Shown here in pieces: positions 46,001-58,000 of a stretch of 64,000 nt of DNA. The position numbers and the translations under genes were made by a program. The notes beneath the pieces were generated by a model. The model was not told the DNA's origin, ran no database searches, and was given only the letters and a program-made list of their open reading frames with translations. The DNA is from Nectonema munidae (Eukaryota; Nematomorpha; Nectonematoida; Nectonematidae). The first letter of the stretch is position 1, and each line of letters opens with the position of its first letter. Location: positions 434,001 to 498,000 of the forward strand of contig JAUIRK010001035.1 of the NCBI GenBank assembly GCA_030549495.1. Reading direction: 5' to 3'.

Positions 46001-49000
46001 CATATATAAATTATAAATCTATATTATTAATAATGTTTTAAAATTTTTATATATATTCGCAAGAGAGCATTGCATCGATTTAAAAACACTACTTCTTTGC
46101 TTTTTTTCTTAAAAAATTAAATCCATGAGTTCAGATATTGTTTCAGTTCTTTTCGATTTAGAAATATTCAGTTCTCTTTATGATGATAAAATTAATTCTG
46201 GTAAAAATATATTTGAATGAAATAAACAATTTTAATGTTTTTATGACAACTTCTAATTTTAAAGTTTTTCATATAAATATTCAAAGCCTTAGCTCTGAGT
46301 TTTGTCATTTTCAAACAATGCTGTCTTCTCTTGCCAAACCAACATGTGAATCACAAACACTCATAGAAAATATTTTTATTAAATCCTCTAATTTTTTTTC
46401 TTTTAATTAGCTATGCATCATTTACGATCACTCTTAAAATATACACCAAAAAATGGAATCACGATAATCAATTTACTTTAAAAAAATATTTTACTTAAAA
46501 TGCAAATAAAAGTTTTTGAAGAAAATTTTTAGGCGAAACTAACTAATTTGATTGCTATTTCCACATCCTAATTACGAAAACTGAGTCTAAAAATGAAATC
46601 AAAATGGTGAGCTAGTATAAGAAATATAATCTATTGAAAATATGAATAATATGATATGAAATAATTTTTTGTCGTCAACCAAAAATATGACCGACATTTT
46701 CACACTCTATTTGAAAAAATGAGAAGAGAAATAAAATCAACATGCTCGATTTATTTTAAAAAACATATTTTATTTAAAATATGGTGACACTTTCTCTAAC
46801 GCAAAACGCGAATTTGATTGACAGAAAATTAGTCACCTAACCTTGACTTAGAGAAATAAAGTTATAAAAGACTATATAAATGATCTTCACAATCTATGCA
46901 CTAAACTCGCCATGACTGAAACGCTCAGAAAGTTGGTTTCCCTTATGCTCTTTGAGTATTTGAAAATGTTTTATTGATGTTTGATTATTTTACAAGTTTC
47001 CATTTATTTTTAAAGAATACTATAAATCTAATTTTTATAATTTTTTGTTTACTCTTCTCATAATTTGGATAAAAAAGACATCTATGAAATTTGAGCTTGA
47101 AAAATCCATTTTAAATACAATCAATATAAATGTAATATAGAATTAATCCAGTGATTTATAGAAATTGAAAACTCAACGATTTTCTTTATTCAATTGTCAT
47201 ATTGATTTTTCAAATTTATATAATTATTCAGGTTTTGTAGGTGAGAGATTAAAATATAAAAAACATACATTAGTCCATCTAGATCAAATTACTTTCATTT
47301 TTGAAGTAACTGAATAATACATAAAAATAAAAAGAATAAAATAAAGATTTCTCACTTTGTAATTTGCCTTAAAACATTTTTAATATTAAAATCTCGGGAA
47401 AATGTATTACCAGAGCAAATAAAAATTCTAGGAATGAAATTTTCAACATCGTCGTTAGGGATTGATAGATGTGAGTGAAGTAAACAGTGCACATTAGATC
47501 CTCCAAATCCAAAATTATTCAAAGCGACATATCCACCACTCCAAGCAGTGGGGTCAGTAACAACCTTTATTAAATACAATAGAAAACAACCAAAGGCAAT
47601 AAATATTATAATAGAAATTCTTTGCTTACAATTATTCGATTTTTGTGGAGTCTTATTTACATACAAAAGCTTCAATTATATCATATTCTAATATTTACAC
47701 ATTTAGTACTAATGTTCCTAAAGGAAACGCATTTAAAGTTTAACTCAAAAGAATAAACATCAAAATTATCGTTGAATTCAGTGAATTTTTTCAAAAATTT
47801 TGAAGTTTACCATCAAAAAAGAGACCTTTTGATTTTAAAAATACAACACTCAGCGTATGAAAAATTGGACAATACATTTCGGCTTTTTATTATTATAAGA
47901 AACTTTAGAAAAACGAATAACTATTCTGATAATATAGAAAAGTGATTCGGAAACTTTTAAATTTTTAAAAACGAGTTTTACTGCTCATATCGATAATAAA
48001 GAAGATCCTATAAATTCTCATAACTAATAAATTTTAAAGGCTTTTTCCAAGAATAGAGTCCAAATAATGCGTTGCGTTACTTGTAAAAGTGTAGGACTCA
48101 AAAAATTATTCAAAAAAACTTCATTAAAGTGAGCAAAATATTTTAAAAAGCTCAAAATAAACTTTAATCCTTAAATAATTGTTATTAATAAAATACATTT
48201 AATATTTATGAAAAATAAAATATTAAGACACACTACAATAAGTAATGATATTATTTGTCGATAATTTTAGTCAAGCATAAACGGATATAACAAAGTATAT
48301 AACTTTACTTTAAGTCTATTATCCATCAATCCATGTATTTCAGGATTTGGTTCAGAAAAATGCAGATTTGGGGGGATAAGATTTTCATGCATGGCAATTA
48401 TAATTTTTGTTAAGGATGTCAACCCTTAAAGAGAAAAAATAAAAATATTTAGGTTCAGAAAAAATATTTTTTACCTGAAGCTGGTTCAGCATGTCCCATG
48501 TTGCTTTTAACAGATCCAATCAATAAAGGATTTTCTCTTTTAAATTTATCTTTACAAAAAACGTTAACTATTGCATTGCATTCTTGAAGATCACTAGTTT
48601 TGGATCCAGTACCATGAGCTTCAACGTAGACAACATCTTTGGGATCAACTTGAGACTCATAATATAGTCGTTCCATAAGCTTTTGCTGAATTTCCCCATT
48701 TGGATAAGTAATCCCTAATATGTAAAAAATTGAAAATTTTCACATATACACGGATCATATTAAATACCTTTGCTTTTAAAACCATCAGAATTACTCAGGC
48801 AATGGACAACGTTGGAATATATTCGCCGAGCATCTGTTGACTTTTGTAAAAGTAAGGAGACAATGGCCTCACTTCGACAATACCCATTACCTTAAAGAAG
48901 AAAGAAACCATAATAAAAATCTCAATGATCAAATTTTAGAAGGTTAAAATGATTAATAACTTAACAAAGATACTTCTTGATTGATAAAACATATGAGTGT

Positions 49001-52000
49001 GCAAAAAACATGATAATTACTACAAAACAGATAAATATGAGTGACAGGAAAGATTTTCACGTTACTGATTTTTTAAATCTGGGAAAAGTTAAAAGGTTCA
49101 TTTGAAAAATTAGCCTTCAGGGATCATCCCGATCAATGGAGGATGTTCACTGATTTTTCTATAAAAATCTCAAGACGGTTTGTTTTGCTTGACAACAACA
49201 TATATATCCCTCTGGGTTACTATGTTCAGTTAAAGAAAGGCTACAAATCTAATTATCTTTAAACCTATCTAAAAAAGAGTTCTATCAAACTCTGATTAAG
49301 TGTTTAAAAATAGTGGATGCAAAAAAATAAAATTTTTAATAAAATTAACATGCATTTAATTGTTTTATAAAGATTTTTCTAAAATAATTATAATTCAAAA
49401 AATTCTTTAAGAATCTTAAAAGTTCAAACGTTTAATAAAAAAAATAACATATATAATATAAAAACGGTCAACTACAAGAATACTAAAAAGCCTTAAAAGA
49501 AAAGGATAAGTAATAAAATAAGGGCTCCAGGCAATAAACTTTTAAAATATGTATAAGTATTTTTGTTAAACTAAAAATTGTAACAACGAAACAAAAGCGA
49601 AAGATAAAAAATATCTCTACTAATTTCATAATAAATGTTGTGTTATTGTGGCACATATGACTCATTTTATATGCTATGCATAAAAAACTTAATAATGTGC
49701 ATATTTAAATCTCATCAAACATGTTGACTGTTTAAAATAATTCCAAAAAAGAAAAAGTGAGTTATTGACTAAATATAGTTAGATCTTAAACTATATTTTT
49801 AGAATTAAGACCGGCTTATGGTAGTATTTGTTTTTTGTAAGATCGATATTTTTATCATTTTTGAGCAAGCATTGTATTTTTAGGGAAGTTCACCTACGTT
49901 TCAATCTTTTAAAAATATCGATAATATTGAATCGCATATGAAGATATTTTTTGTGTAAATCAGAGACGAGGATAAGATGTCGGTTGCTAATGTAATCTGT
50001 GGTTCTTGTCAGTAAACTAAACAATGATAAGTAAACAGAAAATGAATATGGATAGGCGATGAGTTGCCAATTCCAGTATGTTCAGCATAGAAATATACAC
50101 TTGATATTGATATTTTGGATCACGATGATGACTGGAACAGAAAAAATTGAAATTTGTTGGCCAAATGTGTAAAAGTTTAAAGTACTGAGTATGTTAGGAA
50201 AGATTTTCACGCAACAGATTTTTTTTAATCTGCGCAAAGATAAAAGATTTATTTGAAAAAATTAGTCTTAAAGCATCATCCTGATCAATTGCGTATGCTC
50301 ATTGATTCTTCTATAAAAATCTGAAGACGGTTTGTCTTTCTTCACAACATATATATTTATCCCTGTGGGTAACTATGTTCAATTAAAAAAAGACTAGATA
50401 AAGTCAATTTTTGGTAGACAAGAAAATATATAAGGACTATAGTTTGAATATATGTGCTAATTTCAAGTCGTTCAGAATCCTACTATTTTTAGATCCTCCG
50501 TCATTGAGGCGTAATATCAACCAGGGTTTTTAGTTTTGTAAGCAATAATACAAAAAATGTGTTCTTGTAATTTATTTTATAAATATTGAATAAATACAAA
50601 AAAATAACATCAATTCCAAAATCATCACATCAAACATTATAAAAAACACTAAAATTTATAATGAATCAAAAAATTCGACAAAATTTGTAACCCATCAAGA
50701 GACTTATCGAATCGTGCTTAAGAGTTTACAGTAGCAAGGTGTCCTAACTATCAAGGCTGAGTGTAAAGTGTAGATTCATGAGTTATTGAGGATAAACATA
50801 TGTACGAATACACTTTTACCGTTATAAAGAGTAGTTCATTGTAGAACACTCTATGGGACGGATAAGGCATGTTTACTGTTCCCCAGACAGGTGCACGTTC
50901 GAACTGGTATTATTTGAAAAAAATACAGAAGCCAGGAACAGGAAAGTTGATTTGAAAAAGGATGTCAAAACTCGAATTAGTATAACACTGTATGTTATGG
51001 CTAGATAGTTTTTTATCTACCAAAAAGCTCGCGTTTTTTTAGTCATTTTTTGGAGGTGTCATTGATATTGGTATCGGCTCTAATCGAATTTTTCATTGAT
51101 CATCGATTTTATCAGCCGAACCAAATTTAAATTTATAGCGTTCTACACTTACGTAGAGGGCGGGTTTAAGTAGTCTGCAGCCGAAAAGTATATAATATCC
51201 TAATGATAAAAATGTGCCCCCTCCCAGATAGTTCCTTATGCGGCCCAAGTGAATGCTTCAAGCTAAAAAAAATCGCTAGAATCAGTCAAAAAAACTGATT
51301 TGAGGGTGAGAAATCTTAAAAGTAAAATATGAACAATGCGCATACCAGTAACATCAAAAGATTTGCATGCACCGTCAGGAGAGAGCATTCCAAGTTTTTG
51401 CAATTGAAGAGCAACAGTTGGTTTTATGCATAAACTTACACCTCCAATAATAGCAGCATCACAGGCGCCAGTTCTTATTGCATTCACGCCAGATTCAAAT
51501 GCTTGAAGACTAGAAGAACACGCAGTATCAACACAAAAACTTGGACCTTAAACAACAAAATCTAAACATGCTTCTTCAATAATACTAACGTGAAAACGCT
51601 CATGGAAAAATATACGGATTACAAGAAGGAAAAAAAGAGAAAATAAAGAAAAGAATAAAAAAAATAGGAAAACATTTAATTTTTGTATAGCATCTTAAAA
51701 TTAAATAAATGGAAATTTAAATAAAGATCATAATTTTTATCTAAAATAATACAATTGTTTATACAATATTTAAATATAAGAATGCGTACGATAAAAGTAG
51801 AAATTTATAAACATGCTAAGCTTGCTTTTAAAAAGGCGGGTTTTCTTCAACTATGTGAAATAAAATAGATTTGATATCAACAATATTATCAAATTCTCAG
51901 AAAAATAAAATTTAATATTCAACTTATAAATAAAAATCAAAACAATACCATGGGAGACCAAATATTCAAGAAATTCTTTAAAATAGAGTGTATACAGTGC

Positions 52001-55000
52001 ATACGTGAATTTATAAGTCTACTTTATATTTTTTACAAAATAGATAAAATTTAAAAACTATGCTTCCAGCGAAAATATTCTAATTAAATTTAATATTACG
52101 CATATACACTAGTTTAAAAAAGCTAAAATTATTGAGTTTCTTTGCCCCCCCCCCCATCCTCCAGATGTGCGCCCCTGATTCAATGTTGCTATCAAAAATA
52201 CAATCTTTCCACATTCGCGCTTATTAAAGTAATTTTTTCTTTATGCAAACATTCTTGGTCAAGACTCAAACTTAACCCATTTAAGGCCAAGCAAAGCAGA
52301 CGATATCTAAAAAACGCAGACGATTTATATTAAGTCATTGAAAAAAGCAGACTAAGATGAAATTACTTATGTTCCAAAATAGGAACATTGGCCGTAAATG
52401 GGTTAAGTTACGTACAACTGAGTGTACATAAATTCTGTAGATTCATCAACTAGCAGTGTTTTATTAACATTTTTTCCTTAAAACTTTCTTGTAATCAAAT
52501 ATATGTATTTTTAAAATTATATCTTCTGTGAATATTTATTAAGATATCATTTCCATGTTGTTTTGAATGAATTCAAATGTAATTTTGGTAGTATTGTAAT
52601 GAATTCTATCAATTTCTTATACTTTAAAATTTTAAATATCTAATCTCTAAAAAAGGTTAAATCATCGTTAAAAACTCGTTATGTGAATCATATTTTAAAA
52701 TATTAACTTTTATTTCAATATCTTTCTTCTGTAATTCATATTTAAATTTATTTTCTTCAAATGTGTAAGCTTAAATATCAATTATGTTTCAATATATTTC
52801 TTTTATGTATCCAAAATAGGAATAGCTGTATATTAAAGGTAAAGAAATAGTTAACTTAATATTAAAAAAACCTTTGAAATCAAAAGTAAAAGAAATTCTA
52901 TTAGCAAACATTGATCCGGTGCATCCAGTCATGGTATATCCTGAAATGTTGTCTAACTCAAATCCCCATATTTCATAAGCCTCGGAAATGCTACCACCAA
53001 TAAATACCCCAATATTTTTCCCACGAAGTTCAGCTGGGTTATGACCTAAAATAAAAGAGGTTGAAAAAAATATAAATAAATTAAAAGTAGTGACCAGAAT
53101 CGCAAATTGCTTCATAAGTAGCTTCTAGCAAAATTCTCAATTGTGGATCCATGAAATCGGCTTGTTTGGGTAAAACACCAAAAAAAGAGGCATCAAATTT
53201 TGATAAATCTTTTAACTTTCCAAATCTTTTCGGCAGATCATATGCTATACAAAATTATAAAAGATATAAATTAAAAATCATTCATAAATTCAGTATAGTT
53301 TTTATTGATAAATACAAAAATAACTATATAAACGTATCTCAATAAGCACTTAGCCAAATTTATATAAGAAAAACAAACCAAAAATAAATTGTTAAAAAAT
53401 ATGTTCATATCTTTAACATTTAACAATATTCCCTTATAATACATAATCACGCTATTTCCTACAGTATTAGCTTTCAATATCTTTCATTATTTTGTTAGGC
53501 TTTATATTTAATAAAATAGATTTATTCATCATTTGTCAAAATTATTGTACATAAATTTAGTGATTTTCCATTCAAATAAAAATATAATGAGAGAAATGCG
53601 ACGCTAAAGAGTAGTAGGGAGATGATTAAATCGTTTATGAAAATAGAAACTTCATCCTCATTCATAAAAAAAAACTAGGATAATAATTGAAGGCTTTTAT
53701 CAGCCATGTATGTGGTATAAAATTTTAAATTTCAAGAGGTGGTGAATGATGGAATTTAACAAGGTACTGATAAAACTAAAAACATCTATGTATAAAAGCA
53801 ATAATTTAATAATTAGGACGTCTTTTTTAAACATCACGTAATAAAAGAGTTTTTCTAAGGGGACACAAGACACTGGTTGTATGTAACCCATTAAGTACAA
53901 TAGAAATCAAACGATATCTAAAAAACGCAGATGATTTATATTCAAAGTCATTGAAAAACGCAGGCGAAGATGAAATTACTTATGCTCCCAAATGGGAGCA
54001 TTGGGACTTAATAGTTTAATATCCTTTTACAGAAGATCGTCAATCAAAAAAGTATATATAACATGAGAAGATGTAATAGTATCAAAAAAAATCGAAATGA
54101 TTAACAAACGTGATATATAACTTAAAGTTCATGTAATGTTGCCAATAAAAAAATCATGTCGACCAGGGTAATTAATTGCTAATCGGGTGTCATTTATTTT
54201 TTATGAAAAACAATCAAACCAACCAAAAAATCAATCAAACCTTTCAACCAATGTCAAATATATAAACTTCAAAATACATTTCAATTCCTTTTTTTGCTTA
54301 AATATGGTCTTAATTTATTTAATAAACTAGCTTTTGGTCAAATTCCCTAAAAATATTCAACCTGGAGGTAAATTAGCTTTCACAGGTCACTTATTATCAA
54401 ACATTTTTCCTCATTATTTTAACAGAGTAAATCTACTCTGTTCAATTTGATTCTGAAAATATTTTTGTCATTCTAGATTTAAATTATGGTTACTGTTTAC
54501 CTCTGGTTGGTTAATTTGTGGTCAGAAATATTTTAAGAAATAAATAACAATAGTAAGAAAAAAAACTTGATTTTTTTACCAATTCTATTCACAATTTCAC
54601 CCATTTATACACTGCAATGGCAAAAAAGAGTACAGAAATGAAATAAGCAAGATCGATATTGTATTAAAAATTTGTTTTAAATTTGTAAGATATTTTTAGC
54701 GCAAATTTACCATCAATTAAAATTTTAATGGATGATTTTAAATTAAAAAATGTAGAACTTGAATTTTTGTAAAATGTGAAACTTGATAAATAATTCTAAC
54801 CATTTTTAAACATTAATTGTGAAAACAGGACTCTGAAATGAACTAAGTATCGTAAAAAAATTAAAAAGGAAAAATATATTTAAATGAAGAAGAAAACTAA
54901 AAAAAACTTTTAAAGAACACTGAAAACGTAGCTTAGTACAGTTTACTAATTCGGTAAGTAAAGGGATTACTCAAACTTATCTTATTTAACTATCTTTATT

Positions 55001-58000
55001 AGTATTGTTTACAGTATGCTAGTAATTAATTTCTATTGAAGGCTGATGTTTCTGTTAAGACTAGTAGTATAAGGCTTCACACCAAAGATTTAATAGGGAG
55101 TTTACCGAGGCAAAGATTTCTAACACAACCAGATACCACACATATCTCTTATGACTATCTATCAAGTCAATAGCAAGGCGGTTTCAATCCTCAGTCTAAC
55201 TCTAACTATGTTTTCATGTATTTTCATTGTATATAAGAGTGAGAGGAAGATAGAGCGGGAGACAGACATATAGAAAAAGAAAAACAGATTAGAAAGAGAT
55301 GAGGAAAATTAGAAATGGCTAAGATATTAATTTGCGGTTAGTGTTATGCAAGAATGAAAAAGTAATCAGAGCCTCTCCACAATCAAAGAGATTTCTAACA
55401 AAGTTTTTTTAAAACTAGTGTATATTCGATGGTTGTAGGTAAAAATGCCCCCAAAAAAATGCCCCATAATTTTTGATTTTATAAGTTATATAAATATTTT
55501 TATTTGGTACCGTTTTGAAAGGCTAAATTTCTAAAATTTCTTAATCTATAGGGTTTTTTTCTTTATAAAGTTCTTGAAAACAATAGCAAAGGTACAGATT
55601 TGTAGGAATGTGTTCTTAAAATCAGTTAAAATACAAATTATATTTAGAAAGTGTTCTGATACAGACAAAGTCCAAAAATATTTGCGTTTTATTAATTTTT
55701 TTTGTATTTAAAAAATTACCGTATGCTGAGTTTTTTAGCTTACTTTAATTAAATTTTAAATGTTTTAGATGAAAAGTTAACGTTTGTTTTTTTTACAAAA
55801 AATCTTTATTTGACATATCTTTTTTAAAAAATTTTAATTAATAATTTTTTTGTGTTGGGCCATTTTTCCCAATTTTAAATTGGGGCATTTTTTCTGCGCA
55901 CCATATTCGATATGCAAATTTAATTAAAATATTTTCGTTGGAAGTATAGTATTTAATTTCACCAATTGTGTAAAAAAAATATATAAAGTAGTCTTATAAA
56001 TTTAGGCTTGAATATTTGGTCTCCCGTAGTATTTCAGGACCACTAATTTTGAAAATTGCAACAACAAAATTTCGCCCCCCCCCCCCAATAATTTTGAGGA
56101 TGTGAGCCCCTGCTATAAAAGTATAGTAAAGATTACTTATTGAAAGGTATTACTAACTATCATAATTATAGATTTTTGGACAAAGAAATTTACTATATAA
56201 ATTAGTTAGCCGTACTAACTTACATTTTCAGTGAAAGATGTTTTTGAGATAATTTTCAGACATATATCAAATGATTTTGACACATTTTTTTACAGTAATG
56301 GTCAAAACTGAGATAAAAATGATATCACCATAGTCAATCCACTATAATAAATATTTTACTTAAAATATAAATGAATGTTTTTGAAGAAAATTTTTCGCGA
56401 TACCAGCTAATTTGATTGCCATTTAAAATAAGAGTAAAAATATTTTTTGCCAAGGTAAACATTAACGTTTTTGAAGTGTGCACGTATGTAGACACTAGGA
56501 GATAATGTGTAAAAGAAATTTGTTTAAAATTTAAATATTATTGCAGAAAATTTTCAGAAGTAAACCGCTAAATTGATTGACACTTTAAGATATTTTGATA
56601 GCCTAATTACAAAAATTGAATCCATAAATGAAACGAGCATATATTTGGTATAAAAATTAATTTTATTAAAAATTTGAATGAATGAAATGTTTTCGTAAGC
56701 AATTTAATCATCAATCATAATTTTGATTGACAAAAAGACAAAACGGTTAAAATGTAGGGAGGAATTTCTTAATATTTCAAACGCGCAAAATGTTCACAGT
56801 CATACTAAAAAGTGGAAATTAGAAAGTGAAGAACTAAATCTCACTTTCTCTTCACTTTTCTCATTTCTACTTCTTAAAGTATGCTTATGAACAGTTTGTG
56901 TTTGAAATATTAATAAATTTCTCCCTGCATTTTAACCGTTTTGATTTTTTAATTAATGCAACTATCCTTCTTTTATTATTTTGATTGACATTTGCTACAA
57001 GGTTAACATGTTTATTTGAAAAATATGTATATATGTTACAATAAGATTGCGAGACTGAGGTGAGACTTTCAGAGAATTCGTGAAATCAGTTTCACTTAGG
57101 GATTTCATGAAATCACTAGGGATTTTGTGAAATAACTGAAATGAGTATATTACACAACTTTACTGGACACATTTTAGGAAGATTGTGAAATAACGTGGTA
57201 AGTAATAATTATTCTTGAGATACCCTTAAGTTGTTAATTTTATACTGTATGTATTTATTTTGCAATAGCCAGCTTGCCATTACATGGCATTGTGATAAAT
57301 GATCTGGAGATATATGTGTATTGGTACCTTTCACACCTTGTTTTCACACATTTCTTCTGTCTTATGTTAAAAAGACTTTGTTATGACACAAAATTATCAT
57401 TTTTCACACATTCTCTAATATGATATGATGAAAGCATATTAGACTGTCCCAAAAAAAAATTTTTAAGTGTTCTTTTAATAGAAATTTTAATTTTCAGAAT
57501 TGTAGGATGACATTTAGTGGCTGTTCAAATAGTTTTAAATATTCTTAAATTTTAGAATTTGATGAATTTATAATTTTTTTTGTTTTTACAAATATTTTGC
57601 ATTTATATAATTAATTATTATAAGTAACGAAAGCATCCATTAATAAAAAATTATTTAATTTTTAAATTTTATTAGCTAAAAATAAAAATGGAAACAAAGA
57701 GTAAAAATCAGGTATGGTTAATTGGTTTTATAAAAAGTTCTCTTACATAAAAGCAACTTCCATTACTTGAAGATGTCTTAAGTAAACTTTTCTTTTTAAT
57801 TAAAAAAGACTTTATCGCAGGCTCTTTCTTTAACGCTAGATAAAGTTTTATTGATTTGGAAAAGAGCACGTTTGCCTACTAATTTTAAAGCTAATATTGT
57901 TTCAAAACTTAAAAAGATGTATGAAAATTATTTTCCAATTAAGAAAAATAAAAATAGAAGAGTATAACTCAAAGAAAAAGGATTTCGTGGATAAAATGAA

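Larger units (their letters stand above)
45623..47410 (-). other. FAS intron with a LINE scrap and a degenerate repeat
   Basis: It contains the LINE endonuclease fragment at 46255-46350 and a member of a worn repeat family at 46440-46870. The remainder shows no coding signal. Confidence 0.55.
48891..51345 (-). other. FAS intron with two copies of a transposon-like fragment
   Basis: The copies at 49037-49262 and 50190-50400 are described separately. 49265-50185 and 50400-51340 show no other recognised element. Confidence 0.55.
51547..52871 (-). other. FAS intron with hAT-type repeat and piggyBac-type MITE
   Basis: It contains the uninterrupted repeat copy (51952-52177) and the MITE at 52276-52402. 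Nothing else was recognised. Confidence 0.6.

Noticed and set aside
52142-56085. Runs of 12-13 C near 52145 and 56075 as functional G-quadruplex sites
   Set aside because: Both are explained as sub-terminal tracts of the same hAT-type repeat.
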